DNA from: Pontibacter kalidii
GTDB lineage: Bacteria > Bacteroidota > Bacteroidia > Cytophagales > Hymenobacteraceae
Assembly: GCF_026278245.1 (NCBI RefSeq)
Contig: NZ_CP111079.1
Span: forward strand, 1,862,501 to 1,926,500
Length of the DNA stretch: 64,000 bases
Reading direction: 5' to 3'
Part shown: positions 18,959 to 27,165 of the stretch, one piece after another
Position numbering within the stretch: the stretch's first letter is position 1
How the letters are laid out: each line of letters opens with the position of its first letter
Notes under the pieces: generated by a model
Database searches by the model: none
What the model saw: the letters and a program-made list of their open reading frames with translations, nothing else
What the model was told of the DNA's origin: nothing
Program-made: the position numbers and the translations under genes

Positions 18959-18982
18959 AAGTTTAGCATTTTACTACAACAG

Positions 18983-19011
18983 CAAGAGCCGCTCAAATTG
19001 GGCGGCTCTTG
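18983..19011. terminator. Bidirectional hairpin terminator
   Basis: A 10-bp perfect stem CAAGAGCCGC (18983-18992) pairs with GCGGCTCTTG (19002-19011), lying between the permease gene and the convergent pirin gene. It is followed by a T-rich stretch that includes TATACTTTAATTTT and then AAGTATAAA. Confidence 0.82.
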
Positions 19012-19038
19012 TTATATACTTTAATTTTGAAGTATAAA

Positions 19039-19758
19039 TCAGTAGTTCACTTCGGTAGCAGGCACATCCACAAGTATAAACGTGGCCTCGGCATTTCCAT
19101 GCAAACTCACAATATCTTGGTTCTCCAGGCGCACCTGGTCGTTTCGGTCAGTTTCCACGTTGTTGATCAACATGGAGCCGCTCAGCACGTACACGAGCGT
19201 TTTCCGGATCTTAAACGTCTTAAAATCAATCCCGCCGCCCTGGCTCACGTGACCATAATATACAGTGGAGTTTGAGTTGATGAACGGCACATTCTCCAGC
19301 ACTTTCTGACCCGTCACCACCGGTACCAGCTTGTCCTTGGCATCCAGGAAGTCTACGTTCATGTGCTCGTAGGAGGGGGCCAGGCCACGCTTGTTGGGCA
19401 GGAACCAAAGCTGCAGCAGCTCGGTGTCGTTGTCCGTATCGTTGGTCTCGGAATGGGTAAAGCCAGTGCCGGAGGTCATCCGCTGCACATCGCCAGCCTT
19501 TAGCACCACCTCATTGTGCAGGCTGTCCTTGTGCGTCAGTTCTCCGTCCATAACCACGGTTACTACCTCCATTTCAGCATGCGGGTGCTGCGGGAAGCCA
19601 TTATGGCCCTTTATCCATTCGTGGTTAAACGCACGTAAAGGCCCGAATTGCACGTTGGCGGGGTCGTAATAATCAGCAAAGGAAAAGAGGTAGCGAGAGT
19701 CCAGCCAGTCTCCTACTCTCGCATTGTGATGCTCTGAGGCAGGTATCAGTTTTATCAT
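19039..19758 (-). CDS. Pirin family cupin protein
   Basis: A 239-residue two-cupin cytosolic pirin. Bacterial pirins are Fe-dependent and some have quercetin dioxygenase activity or bind metabolic enzymes; the role here is unknown. The metal-binding block GFPQHPHAEMEVVTVV (~54-69) has the His-x-His and Glu ligands, and the further His of GTGFTHSETN (~97-106) completes the site. The C-terminal cupin is degenerate, as usual. A GCTAA-N7-TTAGC inverted repeat (19835-19851) lies upstream and uses the same half-site letters as the operators of the neighbouring S24 regulator, hinting at shared control. Confidence 0.92.
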   Translation of the reverse strand: MIKLIPASEHHNARVGDWLDSRYLFSFADYYDPANVQFGPLRAFNHEWIKGHNGFPQHPHAEMEVVTVVMDGELTHKDSLHNEVVLKAGDVQRMTSGTGFTHSETNDTDNDTELLQLWFLPNKRGLAPSYEHMNVDFLDAKDKLVPVVTGQKVLENVPFINSNSTVYYGHVSQGGGIDFKTFKIRKTLVYVLSGSMLINNVETDRNDQVRLENQDIVSLHGNAEATFILVDVPATEVNY

Positions 19759-19834
19759 AGTTTGGGTTTGCTATAGTGCATAAGTATGAGGAGCGCCCCG
19801 GCAGCGCCCTATCTGCTAAGGCTTTACGTATATA

Positions 19835-19851
19835 GCTAATTTCTTGTTAGC
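19835..19851 (-). promoter_or_regulatory. GCTAA/TTAGC inverted repeat upstream of pirin
   Basis: GCTAA (19835-19839) and TTAGC (19847-19851) form an inverted pair about 75-90 bp upstream of the pirin start. The same letters appear across the junction of the two S24 operator-like sites (20806-20819). It may be a third binding site of that regulator. Confidence 0.35.
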
Positions 19852-19884
19852 AATTGTCCCAAAACAGTGGCTGAGGGCACAAAA

Positions 19885-19918
19885 AAGCCTGAGGTCGTGC
19901 ATGCACGACCTCAGGCTT
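19885..19918 (-). terminator. Terminator after the S24 regulator gene
   Basis: A 34-bp perfect palindrome (core GGTCGTGCATGCACGACC) is followed on the minus strand by TTTTTT (complement of 19881-19886). It lies 23 bp after the regulator stop. Confidence 0.9.
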
Positions 19919-19940
19919 ACTGTATAGTTCCTTAAATGGC

Positions 19941-20726
19941 TTACTCAGCCTTCTTTAGCTTCTGTACCTCTTTCTGCAGGTCGAGCACAATGCTGGAGAG
20001 CTTGTCGAGCGAAAGGTCTGCAATGGGGAATGTGGAACTGATATAGGATCTTGCTTCCCAAATCTCCACCACATCCTCTACGTGCACCTCGTAGGGCGAG
20101 TAAACCGGGTTATCAGAGTGCAGGCGCAAGGTGGAAGCATCCTTAATCTTGTTGAAGATACGCTTAAACACCACCCCTTCTTTCTGGCTCACGATAATGC
20201 AGGGCGTGCCATCTTTTATCTGGCCCCAATCCTCTATAAAGCGGCCTACGATGACGGTGCCGGAGGCGATCGGCAGCATGGAGTCGCCGCTGATTTCGAA
20301 GGCACGGTACGTACCGCCGGCCCCGAGCATCGGCAAGCGGAAGCGCGGCAGCTCCTCTATAAACTCAGCGTCGGCATAGCCGTTCAGATAACCGGCGCTG
20401 GCTTTATACGGTACCAACTCAATATTCTCCCTCTCCTCCTGATCTACCGTAATAGCCAGCACACGCAGGTTTCCGCCATTGGCGCGCCCCTCCCCGTTTG
20501 CTGCTCCAGCCGGCGCCTCATGCACCAGATCGCGGGTAATCAGGTCATCGAGGGATACATCAAACAGCCTAGCTACATTTACCAGCGTGCTTAGTTTCGG
20601 CTCAGCCCTTCCCTCCTCGTAAGCGCCCACCAATGAGCGCTTTATCTCCAGCTTCTCGGCCAGCTGCGCCTGTGTCAGGCTGGCATGCTTGCGCAAGTGT
20701 CTTAAATTCGATGTAACCAACTGCAT
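19941..20726 (-). CDS. XRE-S24 (LexA/CI-like) transcriptional regulator
   Basis: A 261-residue repressor-like protein. The N-terminal XRE HTH (~5-62, LTQAQLAEKLEIKRSLVGAYEEG) is joined by a Gly/Ala linker to an S24 peptidase-like domain. The catalytic dyad is Ser149 (SGDSMLP) and Lys188 (VVFKRIF). An Ala111-Gly112 pair (YKASAGYLNG) sits where LexA and CI proteins self-cleave, so RecA-stimulated autocleavage is possible but not proven. The last ~25 residues form a coiled-coil-like helix. A good ribosome-binding site AAAAGGAG precedes the ATG. Two 16-bp operator-like palindromes lie 68-105 bp upstream, suggesting autoregulation. No prophage genes are nearby, so it is probably a host stress regulator. 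Confidence 0.88.
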   Translation of the reverse strand: MQLVTSNLRHLRKHASLTQAQLAEKLEIKRSLVGAYEEGRAEPKLSTLVNVARLFDVSLDDLITRDLVHEAPAGAANGEGRANGGNLRVLAITVDQEERENIELVPYKASAGYLNGYADAEFIEELPRFRLPMLGAGGTYRAFEISGDSMLPIASGTVIVGRFIEDWGQIKDGTPCIIVSQKEGVVFKRIFNKIKDASTLRLHSDNPVYSPYEVHVEDVVEIWEARSYISSTFPIADLSLDKLSSIVLDLQKEVQKLKKAE

Positions 20727-20793
20727 AATAGCTCCTTTTAATTACCTAACGGCGGCCATACTTTAGCTGCACGCGTGTAAAAGTACGTAAACC

Positions 20794-20830
20794 TTAGCAA
20801 TTATACTAATTTATTTAGCACAATTACTAA
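20794..20830 (-). promoter_or_regulatory. Two tandem operator-like palindromes of the S24 regulator
   Basis: TTAGCAATTATACTAA (20794-20809) and TTAGCACAATTACTAA (20815-20830) are both TTAG-N8-CTAA dyads, with centres 21 bp apart. They lie upstream of the regulator start in the divergent region shared with the subtilase gene. Confidence 0.6.
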
Positions 20831-21281
20831 AGCATAGAAGTTATTTAATTAATCTGAAATAATGATAAAGTGTAACAATTCAAACAAAATTCATGATTAC
20901 CAATAAAGTACAATTCTATATCACTTCGTCACATCAGCTTTATTTTGATTTAAGGTATTTATAACTGACTTTTAAGACAAATAGTTGAATCATACTTAAA
21001 ACGAGATATTGAATTTGTAACACTACTACTTCTCCTGATCATTTAAAGTAATTTGAAAAAGTCCTATACCTTAGGATCTTTTCAGCGAGCAAAGCGGCCA
21101 ATGATCGCCGACAGGCCTCTTTTTGCCTTTAATTGCACATTCTAAAGGGTGTTGGCAAGAATTTCTTTAAAAGTAGTGGGTAATAGTGAACTTTTCGAAT
21201 AGAGCGAAGGTTACGACAACTAAAAATAAAGGTTTCACTATTAACTAAATATTTACCCTATTACTTTTTCAACTTTTAGCT
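20831..21281. other. AT-rich non-coding divergent region
   Basis: About 450 bp without a plausible gene separate the regulator operators from the subtilase start. The sequence is very AT-rich except for a GC-richer patch at about 21080-21125 (GGCCAATGATCGCCGACAGGCC, partly self-complementary through GGCC ends, with a following CTTTTT). That patch might be a weak hairpin or small RNA end. No clear consensus promoter was found for the subtilase. Confidence 0.4.
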
Positions 21282-22748
21282 ATGATCAGAAGTTTAACCC
21301 TGCAGCGCTCCCTTGCGTTGGCAGCATTTGTCACTGCCATCTCCCTCACAGGCTGCCAGAAAGAAGAGCTTATTGAAAATCAATTCAGTGAGCCACAGGC
21401 CGCTTTCTCTTCCCAGAACGGGCAGGCCATCGAGGGACAATACATTGTCGTGTTTAAAAATGGCGGCTCCAACCTTAGCTCCGACAATAGCCAAGGCCTG
21501 AAAGCCACCAAAGTAGATGCTGCCAGAATGCGTGAGCGTGTGTTGACAGCTTCCAAAGTTGACGTAAATGAGGTTTCGCAGGTATACGAAGGCGTCGTGA
21601 ACGGTTTCGCGGCACGCCTTAGCGCGGAGCAGCTGGATGCGATTCGCAAAAGCCCTGAAGTAGCTTATGTGGAGCAGGACCGCATCATTGCACTTGCCCC
21701 TAAGTGGAAGACGACCACGGATACCACCACGAAAGGCAAAGGAAACAACAAGACGGACGACGAAACCACCCCAACCAGTGGCGGCAAGGGCAACGGCAAG
21801 AACAAAACTGAGCCGGCCCCTACTGAGCCTACGCCAACAGACCCAGCCCCGACCGAACCAACTCCTACGGAGCCGGCACCAACCGAACCTGCGCCGTCTG
21901 AACCAACTCCTGCAGAGCCAGCGCCGACTGAGCCGACGGAACCATCGGAGCCAGCACCGGCTTACGCTCCTATCACCCCGCTTGCAGGCGAGACGGTGGC
22001 CTGGAACATTGAGCGCGTAGGATACGGCGACGGTACTGGAAAAACGGTGTGGGTAATAGACTCAGGCGTAGATACTGACCATGCTGACCTGAACGTAGAC
22101 CTCGAGAGAAGTTTCTCCTTTATCTATGGCAACCCATCGATTGAAGACGGCTTTGGCCACGGTACTTCGGTTGCCGGGGTGATCGCCGCCAGGAACAACG
22201 GATCGGGTATGCTGGGAGTAGCTTCCAATGCGACCATTATTGCCCTGCGCGTGTTCGACGATGCTGGTGCCGGCACCGTTTCCAGAGCTATCTCTGCGGT
22301 TAACCACGTGAACAGAAACGGCAAACCGGGTGATGTGGTGAACATGAGCCTGGGCAGCGGTATCTCCTCCACCCTGGATAACGCCGTGATGACGGCAGCC
22401 GCCAACGGTATACTATTCGCCATCGCAGCCGGCAACAGCGCGGTAGACTGCTCCGGCACATCGCCAGCCCGGGTGAACGCACCAGGCGTGTATACCATTT
22501 CTGCCATCGACAGCTACAACAAACTGTGGTCTTCCTCTAACTTCGGTGCCGGCGTGGATTTCGCTGCTCCGGGCGTAAACGTGACGGCTACAAACAAATC
22601 TGGCAGCTTCTCCAGCGGCCACTACGGTACATCCATGGCTGCCCCGCACGTAGCAGGTATACTTGCCCTGCGTGGCGAAGTATTGAGCCAGGGGTACATT
22701 ACCGGAGACAAAGACAGCACACCGGATCCGGTTGCATCGCTGAAGTAA
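21282..22748 (+). CDS. Lipoprotein subtilisin-like serine protease (S8)
   Basis: A 488-residue exported protease. The lipobox is SLTGC (Cys ~25), followed by an inhibitor I9 propeptide (~52-133, GQYIVVFKNGG to VAYVEQDRII) and a ~75-residue low-complexity linker of Pro-Thr-Glu units (~150-230). The S8 domain is of the proteinase K type, with Asp in VIDSGVDTDHADL (~258), His in GFGHGTSVAGV (~293) and Ser in GTSMAAPHVAG (~450). The domain ends soon after the catalytic Ser and carries no T9SS sorting domain, so it is probably anchored by lipid. The repetitive linker could vary in length by slippage. It may act in protein degradation at the cell surface; the substrate is unknown. Confidence 0.93.
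   Translation: MIRSLTLQRSLALAAFVTAISLTGCQKEELIENQFSEPQAAFSSQNGQAIEGQYIVVFKNGGSNLSSDNSQGLKATKVDAARMRERVLTASKVDVNEVSQVYEGVVNGFAARLSAEQLDAIRKSPEVAYVEQDRIIALAPKWKTTTDTTTKGKGNNKTDDETTPTSGGKGNGKNKTEPAPTEPTPTDPAPTEPTPTEPAPTEPAPSEPTPAEPAPTEPTEPSEPAPAYAPITPLAGETVAWNIERVGYGDGTGKTVWVIDSGVDTDHADLNVDLERSFSFIYGNPSIEDGFGHGTSVAGVIAARNNGSGMLGVASNATIIALRVFDDAGAGTVSRAISAVNHVNRNGKPGDVVNMSLGSGISSTLDNAVMTAAANGILFAIAAGNSAVDCSGTSPARVNAPGVYTISAIDSYNKLWSSSNFGAGVDFAAPGVNVTATNKSGSFSSGHYGTSMAAPHVAGILALRGEVLSQGYITGDKDSTPDPVASLK
21795..21960 (+). repeat. Low-complexity Thr-Glu-Pro coding repeat
   Basis: Degenerate tandem units encode EPAPTEPTP-like residues inside the subtilase linker. Codons vary between units, so the protein pattern is more conserved than the DNA. 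It is a flexible spacer between propeptide and catalytic domain. Confidence 0.7.
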
Positions 22749-22771
22749 TCAGCCAGTAGAGATAAGTATAA

Positions 22772-22811
22772 AATGAGAAAGGCCGCTCACGTATGGGCGG
22801 CCTTTCTCATT
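22772..22811. terminator. Bidirectional terminator with flanking AAGTATA/TATACTT
   Basis: A 15-bp perfect stem (22772-22786 with 22797-22811; core GAGAAAGGCCGC) lies between the convergent subtilase and recQ genes. AAGTATA lies just outside the left arm and TATACTT just outside the right arm, so the whole structure is a longer inverted repeat. Confidence 0.9.
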
Positions 22812-22857
22812 CTATACTTTTATACTTTACCTATACTGCTATACTTCGCTTACTGCC

Positions 22858-24990
22858 TTACCAGGCGTTCTCCTTCTTAAAGATAGAAATGGACAGCCGG
22901 ATCTTGTAGTAGGCGTAAGCTTCGTTCAGCAGTTCAAATATGTCCTTCAGCTTGGCATCTACTCCTAGCTTGGCAATAGCCTTCGCGATGACCTTATACT
23001 CTGCCCTGCTCACGTAACGCTCCAGGTTTACCTCGTAGCCCTGCTCATAGAGCGTAGCCAGGTGAGAGAACACCGTTACCGGGTTCAGGTTACGCTCCTT
23101 GGCGATCAGTTCTACGCTGTAGCCTTGCTGCAGGAGCTCCAGCGTTGCCAGGTGCGTAGCGCCTTTTATCTTGTTGCCTTTGTTCTGCTCCTCGTTAATA
23201 AAGTCGATGATCTCGGAAATGAAAGCATCGCCGTAGCGCTCATACTTCTGGGCACCCACACCGGATATAGCCAGCATCGCGATCTTGTTCGTCGGTCGCT
23301 CGGCAGCCATCTCCTGCAGGGTAGCGTCGGTAAAGACCACATAGGGCGGCACTCCGTACTCGTCGGCCAGGCTTTTGCGGAGCGCGCGCAGCTTCTCGAA
23401 CAGCGCGTCCATTATCAGCTCGCGCTTCGGACGCGCCTTTACGGCTGGTTCCTCCTGCTTCACTTCCTCAAACTTCACGAGTTGCACCCTGCGGCCCTCA
23501 AAAAGCACCTGCTTGCTCTGCTCCGTCAGTTTCAACGTATAGCCCTGGTCGTAAGCCATCTCAATGAGTCCCTCGTTCAGCAACTGGTGCAGGTAACGGT
23601 TCCAGTCCAGCGTGCTGATGTCGCGGCCGGCGCCGTAGGTCTTCACCTTGTCGAACCCACCCTGCAGCACCTGTGCGTTGCGGGCTCCGCGCAGCACATC
23701 TACCAGCAGGCTCATGTTAGCGCGCTCCTGTGTGCGGGCGATGGCAGAAAGGGCCTTCTGGGCGATCACGGTTCCGTCGAAGCGGGTGGGCGGGTTGCGG
23801 CAGATGTCGCAGTTGCCGCAGTCTTGGGGCATGGTCTCGCCGAAGTACTGCAGAAGTATGCGCCGGCGGCAGGCGGCAGCCTCCGCGAACTGCTGCATTC
23901 GCTCCAGCTTTACCAGCTGCAACTCTGTCTGCGTCTCGTTCTGGTTGTCCTGTAGCATACTGCGCATACTCATCACATCGGCATAACTATAAAAGAGCAA
24001 CGCGTCCGACTTGGCCCCGTCGCGGCCGGCGCGCCCGATCTCCTGATAGTACCCTTCAATGTTTTTCGGTAGGTTGTAATGGATCACCCAGCGCACATTC
24101 GACTTATCGATGCCCATACCGAAAGCAATAGTCGCGCAAACAATCTGCACATCATCGTTCAGAAACTCCTCCTGCGCCTTGGCCCGCGCGTTGGCCGACA
24201 TGCCGGCATGGTAATGCGTGGCGTTAAAGCCGCTGCGCTTCAGCTTATCGGCCAGCGACTCCGTGGCCTTGCGGCTGAGGCAGTAAATAATGCCCGGCTG
24301 GTTTGGCCTTTTCGAGAGAAACTCCGTGATCTTGTTAAAACGGTCGCGCCCCGGCTTCACCATCAGGTTGATGTTGGGCCTATCGAAGGAGGAAAGGTAG
24401 ACCTCTGGGTTTTGCAGGTACAGTTGCTCCTGAATGTCTTTCTGCGTGAGCCTGTCGGCGGTGGCGGTAAGGGCAATAACCGGTATAGTTGGGAACTGCT
24501 GCTTCAGCGCCTTCAGCTGGGTATACTCCGGGCGAAAATCATGGCCCCAGGAGGAGATGCAGTGTGCCTCATCCACGGCGAAAAGCGAGATCCTGACGCG
24601 GCGCAGAAAAGCCAGGAAACCGGAGGAGAGCAGTTTTTCGGGCGATACGTAAAGCAGCTTCAGCTTTCCCTCTAGGCACTGGTTCTCTATCCCGTACTGC
24701 TGCTCCGCGCTCTGGGAGCTGTTGATGTACGCCGCCGGGATGCCGTTCGCCAGCAGTGCCTCCACCTGGTCTTTCATCAGCGCGATCAGCGGCGATACCA
24801 CCACGCACATGCCCGGCTGCACCACTGCCGGCACCTGGTAGCAAACGGATTTACCGCCGCCTGTCGGCATCAGCACCACCACGTCCCTGCCCTGCAGCAC
24901 CCCCTCGATGATCTGCTCCTGCATGGGGCGGAACTGCTCGTATCCAAAGTATAATTTCAGGGCCTCTCTTGCCTCACGTATCGTCGCCAT
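22858..24990 (-). CDS. recQ: ATP-dependent DNA helicase RecQ
   Basis: A 710-residue 3'-5' helicase for recombination and replication-fork repair. Helicase motifs are in order: the Q-motif region YEQFRPMQ (~17-24), Walker A PTGGGKS (~42-48), DEAH in VDEAHCISSWGHDFRPEY (~138-155) and motif VI QEIGRAGRDG (~316-325). The zinc-binding Cys of the RQC region are in CRRRILLQYFGE and CGNCDIC (~378-405). The HRDC domain occupies ~535-610, and a further C-terminal helical extension (~620-710) is longer than in E. coli RecQ (609 aa) but common in Bacteroidota. Monocistronic, with terminator hairpin 22772-22811 just beyond its 3' end. Confidence 0.97.
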   Translation of the reverse strand: MATIREAREALKLYFGYEQFRPMQEQIIEGVLQGRDVVVLMPTGGGKSVCYQVPAVVQPGMCVVVSPLIALMKDQVEALLANGIPAAYINSSQSAEQQYGIENQCLEGKLKLLYVSPEKLLSSGFLAFLRRVRISLFAVDEAHCISSWGHDFRPEYTQLKALKQQFPTIPVIALTATADRLTQKDIQEQLYLQNPEVYLSSFDRPNINLMVKPGRDRFNKITEFLSKRPNQPGIIYCLSRKATESLADKLKRSGFNATHYHAGMSANARAKAQEEFLNDDVQIVCATIAFGMGIDKSNVRWVIHYNLPKNIEGYYQEIGRAGRDGAKSDALLFYSYADVMSMRSMLQDNQNETQTELQLVKLERMQQFAEAAACRRRILLQYFGETMPQDCGNCDICRNPPTRFDGTVIAQKALSAIARTQERANMSLLVDVLRGARNAQVLQGGFDKVKTYGAGRDISTLDWNRYLHQLLNEGLIEMAYDQGYTLKLTEQSKQVLFEGRRVQLVKFEEVKQEEPAVKARPKRELIMDALFEKLRALRKSLADEYGVPPYVVFTDATLQEMAAERPTNKIAMLAISGVGAQKYERYGDAFISEIIDFINEEQNKGNKIKGATHLATLELLQQGYSVELIAKERNLNPVTVFSHLATLYEQGYEVNLERYVSRAEYKVIAKAIAKLGVDAKLKDIFELLNEAYAYYKIRLSISIFKKENAW

Positions 24991-25158
24991 ACTTTACAAT
25001 CTCCGACACAGGGATCTACCTGCTTCGCTTGTGTTTGTTTATCATTCAAAGATAACCATAATGGCACGTAATTACGAGAAAGCAGGGTGCATTTAAGACT
25101 TGCTGAACCATAGAGGCCTGCTGTCGTACCTTTAACCATACATAAAAAAATTTAAGCT

Positions 25159-25494
25159 ATGAAATCAGAGATAACAAACAACCTGGAGCATGTGCTGGTA
25201 AAGTGCATGACCGCCTGTGAAACCTGCGCCACCATGTGCCTGCAGGAAGACGATGTAAAAATGATGGCGAAGTGTATTATGCTGGACCGCGACTGCGCCG
25301 ATATCTGCCTGCTCACAGCACAATTCGTGGCTCGCAATTCCCCGCACGCCAAGCACGTGATGAAGGAGTGCATCGAGATCTGCCGCCTGTGCGAGGAGGA
25401 GTGCCGCAAGCACCAACACGACCACTGCCAGAAATGCGCCGATGCCTGTCGCGAGTGCGCCGAGGCTTGCCAGAACTGGATGCAGCAGGCATAA
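25159..25494 (+). CDS. Four-helix-bundle Cys-rich copper-storage-like protein (DUF326)
   Basis: A 111-residue protein with 16 Cys, nearly all in CxxxC or CxxC spacings on predicted helices (for example CMTACETCATMC ~16-27, CRLCEEEC ~76-83, CQKCADACRECAEAC ~91-105). This matches the DUF326/Csp family, whose four-helix bundles hold many Cu(I) ions in the core. No signal peptide is seen, so it is the cytosolic (Csp3-like) form. The likely role is storing or sequestering copper. No copper ATPase or CueR-type regulator is adjacent. A 20-bp perfect hairpin terminator follows. Confidence 0.9.
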   Translation: MKSEITNNLEHVLVKCMTACETCATMCLQEDDVKMMAKCIMLDRDCADICLLTAQFVARNSPHAKHVMKECIEICRLCEEECRKHQHDHCQKCADACRECAEACQNWMQQA

Positions 25495-25508
25495 GTTGTA
25501 TTTTGCCG

Positions 25509-25555
25509 AAACGCGAAGAGGCGGACCAACTGTAATGGTCCGCCTCTTCGCGTTT
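25509..25555. terminator. Bidirectional terminator, 20-bp perfect stem
   Basis: Arms 25509-25528 and 25536-25555 are perfectly complementary (core GCGAAGAGGCGGACC), with a 7-nt loop, between the DUF326 gene and the convergent small membrane protein gene. TATACTTTAT follows on the right. Confidence 0.92.
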
Positions 25556-25572
25556 ATACTTTATCTCATACT

Positions 25573-25905
25573 TTAGAAGATCATATCCAAAATGGCCGTG
25601 ATCACAGAAAGTACTAAACTAAACAGCAACGCCCAGATGAAACCATCCACGGCAAAGCCTGCGATCAAATAATCGGCAAGAAGTATAATGACCGCATTGA
25701 TGACGAGCAGGAAAAGGCCCAGCGTAAGTATGGTTACCGGAATGGTGAGAAAGACAAGAATAGGCCGCACGATGGCGTTCAGCACCGCCAGCACTAGCGC
25801 CAGTATAAGCGCCGTCAGGAAGCCATCTATCGATACGCCTGGCAAAATGTAAGCAGCCAGCATGGCGGCGGCGCCTGTTAAGAGTAGTTTAAGCACAAAT
25901 CCCAT
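25573..25905 (-). CDS. Phage holin family IV-type small membrane protein
   Basis: A 110-residue protein with four hydrophobic segments (~4-22, ~28-48, ~54-76, ~88-108), matching the widespread family called mycobacterial 4-TMS phage holin (PF04020). Despite the name, most members are ordinary chromosomal inner-membrane proteins of unknown function. The conserved LNAIVRPILVFLTIPVTILT (~42-61) is the family core. No phage genes are nearby, so a lysis role is unlikely. Confidence 0.85.
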   Translation of the reverse strand: MGFVLKLLLTGAAAMLAAYILPGVSIDGFLTALILALVLAVLNAIVRPILVFLTIPVTILTLGLFLLVINAVIILLADYLIAGFAVDGFIWALLFSLVLSVITAILDMIF

Positions 25906-25972
25906 AGTATTATTTCTTTCGTTAAATATAGATTAAATAGGTTATAGCTGTTGCGCTATACATACGGACACC

Positions 25973-26030
25973 AAAGTATAAAGTATGGCGGTAGCCCAAA
26001 GTATAAAGTATGGCGGTAGCCCAAAGTATA
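25973..26030. repeat. 25-bp tandem repeat built on AAAGTATA
   Basis: The unit AAAGTATA + AAGTATGGCGGTAGCCC (25 bp) occurs at 25973-25997 and 25998-26022 without a mismatch, followed by a third partial AAAGTATA (26023-26030). It lies in the spacer between speB's terminator and the small membrane gene and contains five copies of AAGTAT. Confidence 0.9.
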
Positions 26031-26034
26031 AAAA

Positions 26035-26064
26035 GAAAGCCCGCAACAGTTGTTGCGGGCTTTC
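26035..26064 (-). terminator. Terminator of the polyamine operon
   Basis: Arms GAAAGCCCGCAACA (26035-26048) and TGTTGCGGGCTTTC (26051-26064) are separated by only 2 nt (effective loop larger). On the minus strand the hairpin is followed by TTTTTATACTTT. It lies 31 bp beyond the speB stop. Confidence 0.88.
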
Positions 26065-26094
26065 CGATAAGTATAAACTTCTACTTGGTGCGTG

Positions 26095-27165
26095 TTAAAA
26101 TTGCGCCTCCAGACGCTGCTGCGACACGGCCATCCAGTTCACGAGCTTCATCAGCATGCGGGCACCCACGTTGCCGTTCCACTCGCTCTCGCCGGGGGCA
26201 ACCTCGCACAGGTCGAAGCCGATGATCTCACGGCCGGATTTCACCAGCTGCTTGATCAGGTACACCGCCTGCTCAAACTCCAGCCCACCCGGAACCGGCG
26301 TACCGGTGGCCGGGCAAAGTTTCGGATCCAGGCCGTCGATGTCGAAGCTGATGTATACTTTCTGCGGCAGCTGCGCAATGATCTTCTTGCACTCCTTCTT
26401 CCAGCTGTCGCCGGCATACATGTTCTCCTTCAGCGTGGCGTCGTAAAAAATGGTCACGCGGCCGTTGGATTGCTCTGCCAGTTCTGCCTCAGCCTGGCAA
26501 ATGTCGCGGATGCCTACCTGCACCAGCTTCTTCACCTGCGGCAGCTTGAGGGCGTTGAACATGATGGAGGCATGCGAGAACTCAAACCCCTCGTAGGCAT
26601 CGCGCAGATCGGCGTGTGCATCTACCTGCAGTATACCGTACTCCTCATGTTTCTCGGCCAGTGCATGCATTAGGCCCAGCGGGGTGCTGTGGTCGCCGCC
26701 CAGTACGCCAACCAGTTTGCCCTGCTCCAGGTACGCCAGGGCTTTTTGCTTCAGCCAAGCCAGCAGCTCCTCCCCTTTGGCCGTAACCTCAGTGGGCAGG
26801 TGCTCAAATTCGCCTCTGCCCACCTCCGGACTTCCGGCCTCCAGCCAGTTGATGTAGGCCTCGGCTTTGTCGCGTAGCGCCTCGCTCGTCGCTGCCCACT
26901 CCACAGAGATTTCCTCCATGGCCACGCCCAGTTTCCAGGCATCCTTTATACTTGGCTCAAAGAGATCGAGCTGCGGAGAGGCGTCTTTAATAGCCTGCGG
27001 GCCCTGAGCCGTGCCGGCGCTATAGGACACCGTTACCTCCCAAGGCATCGGGATAATCACCACCTCCGACTCCTCCACCGTAAACGGAAGGCCAAAAAGG
27101 CCGCCGCTGCTATCGCCCACGCCGTTCGGATCGAAATTCTGTATTTTCTGCTCTTTGCTATTCAT
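26095..27165 (-). CDS. speB: Agmatinase / arginase-family ureohydrolase
   Basis: A 356-residue Mn-dependent ureohydrolase; agmatinase converts agmatine to putrescine plus urea. The metal ligands are in GGDHSTPLG (~155-163), [12 protein letters not shown] (~181-192) and [22 protein letters not shown] (~274-295, read as SFDIDGLDP). An N-terminal extension of ~100 residues before the arginase core is typical of Bacteroidota members. The context, just after and overlapping by 8 bp the spermidine-forming fusion gene, favours agmatinase over arginase or formimidoylglutamase, though substrate cannot be fixed from sequence. No arginine decarboxylase gene is in the window. Confidence 0.85.
   Translation of the reverse strand: MNSKEQKIQNFDPNGVGDSSGGLFGLPFTVEESEVVIIPMPWEVTVSYSAGTAQGPQAIKDASPQLDLFEPSIKDAWKLGVAMEEISVEWAATSEALRDKAEAYINWLEAGSPEVGRGEFEHLPTEVTAKGEELLAWLKQKALAYLEQGKLVGVLGGDHSTPLGLMHALAEKHEEYGILQVDAHADLRDAYEGFEFSHASIMFNALKLPQVKKLVQVGIRDICQAEAELAEQSNGRVTIFYDATLKENMYAGDSWKKECKKIIAQLPQKVYISFDIDGLDPKLCPATGTPVPGGLEFEQAVYLIKQLVKSGREIIGFDLCEVAPGESEWNGNVGARMLMKLVNWMAVSQQRLEAQF

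Noticed and set aside
19941..20726. Prophage CI repressor
   Set aside because: Domain layout fits, but neighbours are ordinary chromosomal genes and no phage gene is seen within the window.
21080..21125. Riboswitch or small RNA upstream of the subtilase
   Set aside because: Only a weak GGCC-ended hairpin is visible; no known riboswitch core could be matched by eye.
25573..25905. Prophage lysis gene
   Set aside because: The holin-like family name is misleading; no phage structural, endolysin or integrase genes are nearby.
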